Under the pieces are notes generated by a model. That model had not been told where the DNA came from, made no database searches, and was given only the letters and a program-made list of their open reading frames with translations. Below, in pieces: positions 33,279-41,749 of a stretch of DNA of 64,000 nucleotides. The stretch is from SIG440 sp045648175 (GTDB lineage: Bacteria > Bacillota > Clostridia > Monoglobales > Monoglobaceae). The translations under genes and the position numbers were made by a program. The stretch covers positions 34,697 to 98,696 of the forward strand of contig JAZRNN010000013.1 of NCBI GenBank assembly GCA_045648175.1, in the 5' to 3' direction. How positions within the stretch are numbered: position 1 is the first letter of the stretch; the number at the start of each line of letters is the position of its first letter.

Positions 33279-35390
33279 ATGGGTAGAGCGTATTCGCTTG
33301 AAAGAACAAGAAATATTGGTATCATGGCTCACATCGATGCCGGAAAGACTACTACTTCAGAACGTATCTTGTATTACACAGGTATCAACCATAAACTTGG
33401 TGAAACCCACGAAGGCGGCGCTACTATGGACTGGATGGCTCAGGAACAGGAGCGTGGTATTACAATCACCTCTGCTGCTACAACATGTTTCTGGGAACCT
33501 AAAGAAGGCCCTTACGCAGGTCAGAAGCACAGAATCAACCTTATTGATACTCCCGGACACGTTGACTTCACAGTTGAAGTTCAGCGTTCGCTGAGAGTTC
33601 TTGACGGTTCTGTTACTGTTATGTGTGCTAAGGGTGGTGTTGAACCCCAGTCAGAAACAGTTTGGCGTCAGGCTGACGAATATAAGGTTCCCCGTATGAT
33701 ATTCGTTAACAAAATGGATATCATGGGTGCAGATTTCTACAATGTAGTAAACATGATTCACGAAAGACTCAATGCAAACGGTGTTCCCATCCAGCTTCCT
33801 ATCGGTGCTGAGGATACATTCGTTGGTATCATTGACCTTATGAATATGGAAGCCGAGATTTATGATGATGAACTCGGCAACAACTATCACAAGGATGCTA
33901 TTCCTGCTGATATGGCTGACAAAGCTCAGGAGTATCATGATAAGATGGTTGAAGCTATTTGCGAAACTGACGAAGAACTTCTTGAAAAGTACTTTGGCGG
34001 TGAAGAAATCACAGTTGATGAGCTTAAGGCGGCACTCCGTCGTGCAACAATCAACAACGAAATCGTACCTGTTCTTTGCGGAACAGCATATAGAAACAAG
34101 GGCGTTCAGCTGCTCCTTGATGCAGTTATTGAATATATGCCTGCACCAACAGATGTTCCTAACATCAAGGGTGTAAATCCCGACACAGACGAAGATGATG
34201 AAAGACCTTCAACAGATGACGCGCCTTTTGCAGCTCTTGCGTTTAAGATTGCAACAGACCCATTTGTTGGTAAGATTTGTTTCTTCCGTGTATATTCAGG
34301 TACACTTGAAAAGGGTTCACACGTTCTCAACTCTTGCAAGGGTAAGAGAGAACGTATGGGTAGAATCCTTCAGATGCACGCAAACCACAGAGAAGACCTT
34401 GATATAGTATACTCAGGTGACATTGCAGCTGCAGTTGGTCTCCAGAATACAACAACAGGTGAAACTCTTTGCGATGAAAAGCATCCTATTATCCTTGAGT
34501 CTATGAACTTCCCTGAACCTGTTATTCGTGTTGCTATTGAACCCAAGACAAAAGCAGGTCAGGAAAAGATGGGTATTGCTCTTGCAAAGCTTGCAGAAGA
34601 AGATCCTACATTTAAGACATATACCGACGAAGAAACAGGTCAGACAATCATTGCAGGTATGGGTGAACTTCACCTTGAAATCATTGTTGACCGTCTCCTT
34701 CGTGAATTTAAGGTAGAAGCTAATGTTGGTCAGCCTCAGGTATCTTACCGTGAAGCATTCCGTAAGCCTGTTGACGTTGAACATAAGTATGCTCGTCAGT
34801 CAGGTGGTAAAGGTCAGTACGGTCACGTACTTGTTAAGTTTGAACCCCTTGAAGAAGGCGAAGGATATATATTTGAAAATAAGGTTGTCGGCGGTGCTGT
34901 TCCTAAGGAATATATTCCTGCTGTTGACGCTGGTATCCAGAGCGCTATGCTTAATGGTGTTCTTGCAGGCTACAACGTAGTTGACCTCAAGGCTACACTT
35001 TATGATGGTTCTTACCACGAAGTCGACTCTTCTGAAATGGCATTTAAGATTGCTGCATCTATGGCATTCAAGGACGCTATGAGAAAGTCTGACCCTGTTC
35101 TCAAAGAACCTATTATGCTTGTTAATGTAATCACACCTGATGACTACCTCGGTTTTGTTATCGGTGACCTTAGCTCAAGACGTGGTATGATTAAGTGCCA
35201 GGAATCAAGATCAGGTGGCGTTACTCAGGTTACTGCGGACGTTCCACTTTCTGAAATGTTCGGTTATGCAACTGTTCTTCGTTCAGGCACACAGGGCCGT
35301 GGTCAGTATTCTATGGAACCTTCACACTACAGCGAAGTTCCAAAGTCTGTTCAGGATAAGATTATCAGTGACAGAGCAAAGAGTGAATAA
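33279..35390 (+). CDS. fusA: Elongation factor G
   Basis: 703 residues. GTPase motifs IMAHIDAGKTTTSERILYYT (G1), RGITITSAATT (G2), DTPGHVDFT (G3) and FVNKMDIMGADF (G4), followed by EF-G domains II-V through YSMEPSHYSEVPKSVQ. Catalyses ribosomal translocation. ATG 33279 follows AAAGGAG; an in-frame TTG at 33261 precedes that site and is rejected. Confidence 0.97.
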   Translation: MGRAYSLERTRNIGIMAHIDAGKTTTSERILYYTGINHKLGETHEGGATMDWMAQEQERGITITSAATTCFWEPKEGPYAGQKHRINLIDTPGHVDFTVEVQRSLRVLDGSVTVMCAKGGVEPQSETVWRQADEYKVPRMIFVNKMDIMGADFYNVVNMIHERLNANGVPIQLPIGAEDTFVGIIDLMNMEAEIYDDELGNNYHKDAIPADMADKAQEYHDKMVEAICETDEELLEKYFGGEEITVDELKAALRRATINNEIVPVLCGTAYRNKGVQLLLDAVIEYMPAPTDVPNIKGVNPDTDEDDERPSTDDAPFAALAFKIATDPFVGKICFFRVYSGTLEKGSHVLNSCKGKRERMGRILQMHANHREDLDIVYSGDIAAAVGLQNTTTGETLCDEKHPIILESMNFPEPVIRVAIEPKTKAGQEKMGIALAKLAEEDPTFKTYTDEETGQTIIAGMGELHLEIIVDRLLREFKVEANVGQPQVSYREAFRKPVDVEHKYARQSGGKGQYGHVLVKFEPLEEGEGYIFENKVVGGAVPKEYIPAVDAGIQSAMLNGVLAGYNVVDLKATLYDGSYHEVDSSEMAFKIAASMAFKDAMRKSDPVLKEPIMLVNVITPDDYLGFVIGDLSSRRGMIKCQESRSGGVTQVTADVPLSEMFGYATVLRSGTQGRGQYSMEPSHYSEVPKSVQDKIISDRAKSE

Positions 35391-35426
35391 TTGTGCACTT
35401 TTTTCAAACTTTTTTTGAAAAAGCTA

Positions 35427-35455
35427 TTGAAAACTATTCACTTTTGTAGTAAAAT
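35427..35455 (+). promoter_or_regulatory. Sigma-A promoter of tuf
   Basis: TTGAAA, exactly 17 bp, TAAAAT, preceded by an A/T-rich CTTTTTTCAAA/TTTGAAAAAG hairpin (35399-35423) that may be a weak fusA terminator. Indicates independent tuf transcription. Confidence 0.7.
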
Positions 35456-35501
35456 AATTAGTAAATTAATTAACTTATATCCAAGTTAGGAGGAAATAAA
35501 A

Positions 35502-36704
35502 ATGGCAAAAGCTAAATATGAAAGAACCAAACCCCATGTTAACATTGGTACTATCGGGCACGTTGACCATGGTAAAACAACTCTTACCGCTGCAATCACA
35601 AAGGTGCTTGCTATGGATGGTAAGGCTCAGTACGAAGCTTACGATATGATCGATAAGGCTCCTGAGGAAAGAGAAAGAGGTATCACGATCTCTACAGCTC
35701 ACGTTGAATACGAAACAGAAACACGTCACTATGCACACGTTGACTGCCCCGGACATGCTGACTACGTTAAGAACATGATCACTGGTGCTGCTCAGATGGA
35801 CGGTGCTATCCTCGTTGTTTCTTCAGCTGATGGTCCTATGCCTCAGACAAGAGAACACATCCTGCTTTCACGTCAGGTTGGCGTTCCGAAGATTGTTGTA
35901 TTCATGAACAAGGTTGACCAGGTTGACGACCCCGAACTTCTCGAACTCGTTGAAATGGAAATCCGTGACCTTCTCTCAGAATACGAATTCCCCGGTGATG
36001 AAATCCCGATCGTTAAGGGTTCAGGTCTTGCAGTTCTTGAATCTGCATCAACAGATCCTTCAGCTCCTGAATATGCTTGCATTAAGGAACTTATGGATGC
36101 AGTAGATGCTTACATTCCTACACCTGAAAGAAAGTCAGATCTTCCTTTCCTTATGCCTGTTGAAGACGTATTCTCAATCACAGGCCGTGGTACAGTTGCT
36201 ACAGGTAGAGTTGAAAGAGGTACTCTTAACCTTTCTGACGAAGTTGAAATCGTTGGTCTTGCTGAAGAATCAAGAAAAGTTGTTGTTACAGGTATTGAAA
36301 TGTTTAGAAAGCTTCTTGATCAGGCTGAAGCTGGTGACAACATCGGTGCTCTTCTCCGTGGTGTTCAGAGAAACGAAATCGAAAGAGGACAGGTTCTTGC
36401 AAAGCCTGGTACAATTCATCCTCACACAAAGTTCAAGGGTGAAGTTTACGTTCTGACCAAGGAAGAAGGCGGACGTCATACTCCTTTCTTCACAAACTAC
36501 AGACCCCAGTTCTACTTCAGAACAACTGACGTTACTGGTGTAGTTAACCTTCCTGAAGGCACAGAAATGTGTATGCCTGGTGATAACGTTACAATGACTG
36601 TTGAACTTACAACAACAATCGCTGTTGAAGAAGGTCTCCGTTTCGCTATCCGTGAAGGTGGACGTACAGTTGGTTCAGGCGTTGTTACAGAAATCATTGA
36701 GTAA
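35502..36704 (+). CDS. tuf: Elongation factor Tu
   Basis: 400 residues. TIGHVDHGKTTLTAAI, GITISTAHVEYET, DCPGHADYVKNM and MNKVDQVDDPELLE are the EF-Tu G motifs; domains II and III are complete to the VTEIIE end. Delivers aminoacyl-tRNA to the ribosome. AGGAGG site. Codon use here is strongly biased toward GAA, GTT and CTT, as expected for the most highly expressed gene of the window. Confidence 0.98.
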   Translation: MAKAKYERTKPHVNIGTIGHVDHGKTTLTAAITKVLAMDGKAQYEAYDMIDKAPEERERGITISTAHVEYETETRHYAHVDCPGHADYVKNMITGAAQMDGAILVVSSADGPMPQTREHILLSRQVGVPKIVVFMNKVDQVDDPELLELVEMEIRDLLSEYEFPGDEIPIVKGSGLAVLESASTDPSAPEYACIKELMDAVDAYIPTPERKSDLPFLMPVEDVFSITGRGTVATGRVERGTLNLSDEVEIVGLAEESRKVVVTGIEMFRKLLDQAEAGDNIGALLRGVQRNEIERGQVLAKPGTIHPHTKFKGEVYVLTKEEGGRHTPFFTNYRPQFYFRTTDVTGVVNLPEGTEMCMPGDNVTMTVELTTTIAVEEGLRFAIREGGRTVGSGVVTEIIE

Positions 36705-36730
36705 TTAACGTAAATAAACTTATGTTTACT

Positions 36731-36766
36731 AAAATATCCGTTCCATTTGGAACGGATATTTTTTTT
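36731..36766 (+). terminator. Intrinsic terminator of tuf
   Basis: AAATATCCGTTCC / GGAACGGATATTT with a 4-base loop and a T-run. Confidence 0.93.
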
Positions 36767-36772
36767 GAGTAG

Positions 36773-36801
36773 AATACCCCAAGCAATTGCTTGGGGTATT
36801 T
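36773..36801 (-). terminator. Bidirectional terminator, downstream of tmcAL
   Basis: AATACCCCAAGC / GCTTGGGGTATT with loop AATT-containing centre; ends 5 bases before the tmcAL stop on the minus strand. Confidence 0.85.
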
Positions 36802-36804
36802 TAA

Positions 36805-37950
36805 CTAGATTTTAAATAGTTCATACAATTTATCAAAGATACGCTCTCTTTCCCAAAAGTCTTTCATTTCTGGCTTTTTAAGCTTGTTCACCTGTGATGT
36901 ATTTCTTACTATCGGCACAGATGCAGTCTTTTTTATTTTGGAAATAAGCTCCTGACCTTTTTTGTTGTGGTCAAGAATTTTTATATATGGAACATTCGTG
37001 CTGCGATGCTCATTGGTTATTCCAAGGTATGCAGAAAGGATAATTCGCCGTATTCTGCTGTGAGTATATCGCTTGGTTTTTATCAAATCAGTTAGGTCGC
37101 TGACAGTTGTTGCTGTCAAGGCGGCAGATTTAATGCGATTTTCTATACCCTCACTTACGTCGGAAATTTTGGCAAGGGATTCAGCGGGCATTTTTATAAG
37201 CTCCGCAATGATTGATTTTTCCATGGCTGTTATACTATGAATATCAGCATTATTAAAGATGTTGTGACAATCGCCTGGGATAAATGAGAAAGCGTCAGCG
37301 GTTTTTCCTTCTGTAATTAATTGCCTCAGATAAGTTGCCGAGGCAAACCCATCATCAACTGTTGCAGAATCGTGGCTTGCTCCTTTACGTTTGATAGCAA
37401 TAGGTGTTATAGTACTGCCTAGCTTGCAAAGAGCCTTGCAATACTCAATACCTAAAATGTTATTAGGAGTATCGACTAAAGCTGCAACATCGCTGCCGAG
37501 AATTCTTGATATGGCTGTGGCCCTTGCGACAGAGTATGTAACACCTGTGTCAAGTTGTTCTTTTAATATAGCGGAAAATTCAGTTGTTTCATTGCATAAC
37601 AGGATTGCAATTTCTTTAAGTTGTTGGGCGTCATCGCATTCCACACCAAAGGAGAGGAAATCTACAATTCCTAATGCGTTTGCAATGGAAACACCGCCCA
37701 TAGCGAAGAACTCAGCCGACTGCATAGCAAATACTGTGGGCAGTTCAATCACCAAATCTGCACCCGAGGCAATGGCTGCTTTGGCACGAAGTTCTTTTGG
37801 AAATATCGCAATATCACCGCGTTGAACATAGTTGCCGCTCATTATGGCAACAACAAAATCAGCTTCGCACAGTTCTTTTGTGCGTGCAATCTGGTATTCG
37901 TGACCTTTGTGAAAAGGGTTATATTCGCAGATTATTGCGGCAGTTTTCAT
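36805..37950 (-). CDS. tmcAL: tRNA(Met) cytidine acetate ligase
   Basis: 381 residues. Nucleotidyltransferase-like HxGH motif in IICEYNPFHKGHEYQIARTK, MSGNYVQRGD and FGVECDDAQQL are typical of TmcAL (formerly YlbM), which uses acetate and ATP to acetylate C34 of elongator tRNA-Met. ATG start with GGAG on the minus strand. Lies divergent to pta-ackA, an acetate-forming pair, which may be coincidence but fits acetate availability. Confidence 0.9.
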   Translation of the reverse strand: MKTAAIICEYNPFHKGHEYQIARTKELCEADFVVAIMSGNYVQRGDIAIFPKELRAKAAIASGADLVIELPTVFAMQSAEFFAMGGVSIANALGIVDFLSFGVECDDAQQLKEIAILLCNETTEFSAILKEQLDTGVTYSVARATAISRILGSDVAALVDTPNNILGIEYCKALCKLGSTITPIAIKRKGASHDSATVDDGFASATYLRQLITEGKTADAFSFIPGDCHNIFNNADIHSITAMEKSIIAELIKMPAESLAKISDVSEGIENRIKSAALTATTVSDLTDLIKTKRYTHSRIRRIILSAYLGITNEHRSTNVPYIKILDHNKKGQELISKIKKTASVPIVRNTSQVNKLKKPEMKDFWERERIFDKLYELFKI

Positions 37951-38040
37951 AAAATTCTCACTCCTTAAATTTAGTATACTCTATTTTTTTTGTGAAATAA
38001 AGTATTTTTGTCAAAAAAATAAAAAATTTACTTTTTTTTC

Positions 38041-38069
38041 TTGCATATGTTGGTAAAATGTAGTATAAT
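38041..38069 (+). promoter_or_regulatory. Sigma-A promoter of pta-ackA with an adjacent DnaA box
   Basis: TTGCAT, exactly 17 bp, TATAAT; the perfect reverse DnaA box TGTGGATAA (38074-38082) lies across the expected transcription start. Confidence 0.75.
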
Positions 38070-38112
38070 ATTATGTGGATAAATCTAAAATTTATATATA
38101 CGGAGGCGGAAT

Positions 38113-39111
38113 ATGAGTAAGTTTTTGGACACAATAAAGGAAAGAGCAAAAACAGATAAAAAGACAATTGTTCTTCCTGAATCAATGGATGCCAGAATTT
38201 ATGAAGCGGCAGAGAAAATTCTTAAGGAGGATTTTGCCAACATTATTATTGTTGGTACTCCTGAAGAAGTTGAAAAATACAGCAAGGGCTATGACATTAC
38301 AGGGGCTAAGATTATTAACCCATACACATACGAAAAGACAGAAGAATATCTTAACCTTTTTGTTGAACTGAGAAAGTCTAAGGGTCTTACATACGAAGAA
38401 GCAAAGGCTACTGCTCTTGGCGATTATATGTATTATGCATGCTTGATGGTTAAAGCAGGTGATGCAGACGGCGTTGTTTCAGGTGCTTGTCATTCAACAG
38501 CAAACACCCTGAGACCTAGTCTTCAGATTATTAAAACCAAGCCCGGCACAAAGCTTGTTTCTGCTTTCTTTGTTATAGTTGTTCCTGATTGTGAATACGG
38601 TGCAAACGGAACATTTATCTTCGGCGACAGCGGTCTTGTACAGAACCCCAACCCCGAAGAATTGGCGGCAATCGCTGCGTGCTCTGCAGAGTCTTTTGAA
38701 CTTCTTGTTCAGGAGGAAGCAATTGTTGCAATGCTTTCACACTCATCAATGGGCAGTGCAAAGCACGATGATGTTACTAAAGTTGTTGAAGCAACAAGAA
38801 TTTGTAAAGAAGAAAATCCCAACCTTAAGGTTGACGGCGAACTTCAGCTTGATGCTGCTATCGTTCCCGAAATTGGCGAATCAAAGGCACCGGGCAGCTC
38901 TGTTGCAGGTCATGCAAACGTTCTTGTATTCCCCGACCTTGATGCAGGCAATATCGGCTACAAGCTGGCACAGCGTCTGGCAAAGGCAGAGGCTTACGGC
39001 CCTGTAACTCAGGGTATTGCAATGCCTATCAATGACTTGTCACGTGGCTGCAGCGCTGACGATATTGTTGGTGTTGTTGCAATTACTTGTGTTCAGGCAC
39101 AGAAGAATTAA
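38113..39111 (+). CDS. pta: Phosphate acetyltransferase
   Basis: 332 residues, the short Pta form without N-terminal regulatory domains. Seen: KKTIVLPESMDARIYEAAEK, DGVVSGACHSTANTLRP, and GHANVLVFPDLDAGNIGYK. Interconverts acetyl-CoA and acetyl phosphate. GGAGG site. Twenty-five bases before ackA, forming the usual substrate-level phosphorylation pair of fermenting Clostridia. Confidence 0.96.
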   Translation: MSKFLDTIKERAKTDKKTIVLPESMDARIYEAAEKILKEDFANIIIVGTPEEVEKYSKGYDITGAKIINPYTYEKTEEYLNLFVELRKSKGLTYEEAKATALGDYMYYACLMVKAGDADGVVSGACHSTANTLRPSLQIIKTKPGTKLVSAFFVIVVPDCEYGANGTFIFGDSGLVQNPNPEELAAIAACSAESFELLVQEEAIVAMLSHSSMGSAKHDDVTKVVEATRICKEENPNLKVDGELQLDAAIVPEIGESKAPGSSVAGHANVLVFPDLDAGNIGYKLAQRLAKAEAYGPVTQGIAMPINDLSRGCSADDIVGVVAITCVQAQKN

Positions 39112-39136
39112 AAAATTCGAAAGGAAGTAGATTTAA

Positions 39137-40336
39137 ATGAAAATTTTGGTTATAAACGCAGGAAGCTCTTCACTTAAATATCAGCTTATTAATATGGAAA
39201 CCGAACAGGTTATGGCAAAGGGCCTTTGCGAGAGAATAGGTATCGAAGGCTCAAAGCTTAACCACACCCCTGCAGGCGGTGAAAAGAACGTTATTGAAAA
39301 GAACATGAAGGACCATTCTGATGCTATCAAGATGGTGCTTGATGCACTTACCGATGCAAACTATGGTGTTATTTCAGATATGAGTGAAATAGCAGCAGTT
39401 GGTCATCGTGTTGTTCACGGCGGTGAAACCTTCAGTGGTTCTGTAATCATTAACGATGAAGTTAAAAAGGCTCTTGAGGCTTGTGTTCCGCTTGCACCCC
39501 TTCACAACCCTGCAAACCTTATCGGTATCGCAGCTTGTGAAGCGGCAATGCCCGGTGTACCTCAGATTGGTGTATTTGACACCGCATTCCACCAGACAAT
39601 GTCAAAGGAAGCATATATGTATGCTGTGCCTTATGAACTTTATGAAAAGCATAAAATTAGAAGATATGGTTTCCACGGTACATCACATAAATATGTATCT
39701 CAGGAAGCTGCAAAGATGCTCGGTAAGAAGCCCGAAGAACTTAAAATGATTACTTGTCATATGGGCAACGGCTCAAGTATTACTGCTGTTGACGGTGGTA
39801 AATCTGTTGATACATCAATGGGATTTACTCCCCTTGCGGGTGTTGTAATGGGTACACGTTGCGGCGATATCGACCCTGCTATTGTAAAATTCATTGCAGA
39901 AGCTGAAGGTATGTCAATTGCTGATGTTGATTCGCTCCTTAACAAGCAGTCAGGGGTTCAGGGCATTTCAGGCGTAAGCTCTGACTTCCGTGACCTTGAG
40001 GCTGCTCAAGCAGAAGGCAATGAAAGAGCTGCTCTTGCACTTGATATGTTTGTTGAAAGCGTAAGAAAGTTCATTGGCTCATATATGGTTAAGATGGGTG
40101 GAGTTGATGCAATTATCTTTACAGCTGGTATCGGCGAAAATACACCAATTATGCGTGATGCTATCACAAAGAATTTAGAGGTATTTGGAATCAAGGTTGA
40201 TGCTGAAAAGAACGAAAAGGCAATCCGCGGTGCACAGATGGATATCTCGGCAGCAGATTCTAAGGTTAAGATTCTGGTTGTTCCCACAAATGAGGAACTT
40301 ATGATTGCTAAAGAAACTCTTGAGCTTCTTAAATAG
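39137..40336 (+). CDS. ackA: Acetate kinase
   Basis: 399 residues. Motifs VINAGSSSLKYQLI, AVGHRVVHGGE, RYGFHGTSHKYVS, TCHMGNGSSI and FTAGIGENTPIMR identify AckA, which makes ATP and acetate from acetyl phosphate. Followed by a terminator that separates it from sigH. Confidence 0.97.
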   Translation: MKILVINAGSSSLKYQLINMETEQVMAKGLCERIGIEGSKLNHTPAGGEKNVIEKNMKDHSDAIKMVLDALTDANYGVISDMSEIAAVGHRVVHGGETFSGSVIINDEVKKALEACVPLAPLHNPANLIGIAACEAAMPGVPQIGVFDTAFHQTMSKEAYMYAVPYELYEKHKIRRYGFHGTSHKYVSQEAAKMLGKKPEELKMITCHMGNGSSITAVDGGKSVDTSMGFTPLAGVVMGTRCGDIDPAIVKFIAEAEGMSIADVDSLLNKQSGVQGISGVSSDFRDLEAAQAEGNERAALALDMFVESVRKFIGSYMVKMGGVDAIIFTAGIGENTPIMRDAITKNLEVFGIKVDAEKNEKAIRGAQMDISAADSKVKILVVPTNEELMIAKETLELLK

Positions 40337-40346
40337 TTTTAATGAT

Positions 40347-40383
40347 AAAATGGGGCTGTCGGTATAGCGGCAGCCCATTTTTG
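40347..40383 (+). terminator. Intrinsic terminator of pta-ackA
   Basis: AAAATGGG-GCTG / CAGC-CCATTTTT stem with a T-run, 10 bases after ackA. Confidence 0.85.
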
Positions 40384-40404
40384 ACTTTGCAGAGGAGGCA
40401 GATT

Positions 40405-41022
40405 ATGTCAGACTTTTATGCAGAATACGAAAAAATGGCCGATGAGGAGTTGGTAGAACTTTCGGGGACAGGAGATAAGGATGCTACCGAATGTTTGCTT
40501 GTACGCTATAAAAATCTCGTTCTTGCGAAGGCCAGAATGTATTTTCTGGCAGGAGCTGACGAAAAGGATATAATTCAGGAGGGTATGATTGGCCTTTTTA
40601 AAGCAATACGTGATTTTGACAAGGACAAGCTGTCCTCGTTTAAGAGTTTTGCAGAGTTATGTATAAAGCGTCAGATTATTACGGCAGTGAAAACCGCTAC
40701 CCGACAGAAGCATATGCCGCTTAATACATATGTGTCCCTCAGCAACCCTATGTATGACGGTGATGCGGAGGGCTTGCTTGAAGAAATTCTGCCTAGCTCG
40801 TCGGATGACCCTGAACGTCTTTTTATCAGTAAAGAAAATGCTGAATTCCTTACCGGAAAAATGAAAGAGGTTTTAAGCACTCTTGAGAAACAGGTGCTTG
40901 CTCTTTATCTTGAAGGGAAGTCGTATCAGGAAATAGGTGCGATTTTATCACGTTCGCCAAAGTCAATTGACAATGCTTTGCAAAGAGTAAAAAAGAAGAT
41001 GGAAAAGTTTGAAACGGTGTAA
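40405..41022 (+). CDS. sigH: RNA polymerase sigma factor SigH-like
   Basis: 205 residues. Sigma-70 region 2 (LLVRYKNLVLAKARMYF, ADEKDIIQEGMIGLFKAIRD, DKLSSFKSFAELCIKRQII) and region 4 (TLEKQVLALYLEGKSYQEIG, RSPKSIDNALQRVKKK) match the stationary-phase/early sporulation sigma factor SigH. ATG 40405 has GAGGAGG 7 bases upstream; the frame is open back to 40342 but that runs through the ackA terminator. In Bacillus sigH lies before the secE-nusG-ribosomal region; here it stands after ackA and before a long non-coding gap. Promoter not evident between the terminator and the start. Confidence 0.9.
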   Translation: MSDFYAEYEKMADEELVELSGTGDKDATECLLVRYKNLVLAKARMYFLAGADEKDIIQEGMIGLFKAIRDFDKDKLSSFKSFAELCIKRQIITAVKTATRQKHMPLNTYVSLSNPMYDGDAEGLLEEILPSSSDDPERLFISKENAEFLTGKMKEVLSTLEKQVLALYLEGKSYQEIGAILSRSPKSIDNALQRVKKKMEKFETV

Positions 41023-41489
41023 AAAACAAGAAACAAATTTGTAAAAAACCAATGAAAAAGTACTTGTCAAGAAAAAGTTTTTTTAATTATGTAAACCATA
41101 AAAATCAACAAAAGTGGTTTACATAATATTGGGCAAAACGGGCAAAGCCCGTACTACAAGTTATTAACAGACTTATCCACGTTATCCACAGCTTTGGGGA
41201 TACATACAGGCAAAAATTGGCAAAAACAGGGGTAAAACTGTGAAAAACCGCATTACAATCGGGCTTTGAGTGAATACTTAAAAAAATAATTTTGGTTTAC
41301 AATAATAATTTATAAAAATTAAAAAAGATTATTATGAAGTTGACAAAGTTATATTGTTTTGTCGATGATTATGCTGTTAGTATGACAGAGAATATATTTT
41401 TTAAAAGTACTTGAAAATATTCCTGAAATAGGGTATACTATTTGCGGAAGATTAAAATTTATTTGACATATGAAAGCGAGGTTTGAAAA
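41023..41489. other. 467-base non-coding gap with DnaA boxes and repeated GGTTTACA motif
   Basis: No gene seen. Contents: a perfect 13-bp inverted repeat ATTATGTAAACCA (41086-41098) / TGGTTTACATAAT (41115-41127), with a third related TGGTTTACAATAAT at 41293-41306; a GC-rich hairpin ACGGGC-AAA-GCCCGT (41138-41152); a cluster of DnaA-box matches TTATTAACA (41161), TTATCCACG (41173) and TTATCCACA (41182), plus a one-mismatch reverse box TGTGAAAAA near 41240; the rest is AT-rich. Ends with the promoter of the DUF1858 gene. Confidence 0.6.
41411..41439 (+). promoter_or_regulatory. Sigma-A promoter of the DUF1858 gene
   Basis: TTGAAA, exactly 17 bp, TATACT, 50 bases before the start codon. Confidence 0.75.
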
Positions 41490-41696
41490 ATGGCAAAGGT
41501 TACAAAGGATACAATTATTCTTGACGTTCTTCGTCTTGACCCTGAGACTGCTCCGTTCTTTCTTGAGATAGGAATGCATTGTCTGGGTTGTCCTTCAGCA
41601 AGTGGCGAAAGTATTGAACAGGCTTGTATGGTGCACGGTACTGATGCAGATGCCCTTGTTGAAAAGATTAACGCGTTTTTGGACTCAAAGGAATAA
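41490..41696 (+). CDS. DUF1858 domain protein
   Basis: 68 residues. The pattern KDTIILDVLRLDPETAPFF followed by GMHCLGCPSASGESIEQAC is that of DUF1858, a helical domain with a CxxC pair that also occurs at the N-terminus of iron-sulfur repair proteins (ScdA/RIC) and near hybrid cluster proteins. Stand-alone versions are frequent in anaerobes; function unknown, redox or iron-sulfur related by inference. Own promoter and terminator. Confidence 0.85.
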   Translation: MAKVTKDTIILDVLRLDPETAPFFLEIGMHCLGCPSASGESIEQACMVHGTDADALVEKINAFLDSKE

Positions 41697-41717
41697 GTCT
41701 ATGTTTTTGAAAAAACG

Positions 41718-41746
41718 AAAAGCCACTCATCAGGGTGGCTTTTTTG
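41718..41746 (+). terminator. Intrinsic terminator of the DUF1858 gene
   Basis: AAAAGCCAC / GTGGCTTTTTT stem; also positioned to stop convergent rarA transcription. Confidence 0.85.
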
Positions 41747-41749
41747 CAT

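Noticed and set aside
41023..41489. Chromosomal origin of replication
   Set aside because: DnaA boxes are present but only as a small cluster, and none of dnaA, dnaN, recF, gyrB or rpmH is in the window. Kept as a DnaA-binding site only.
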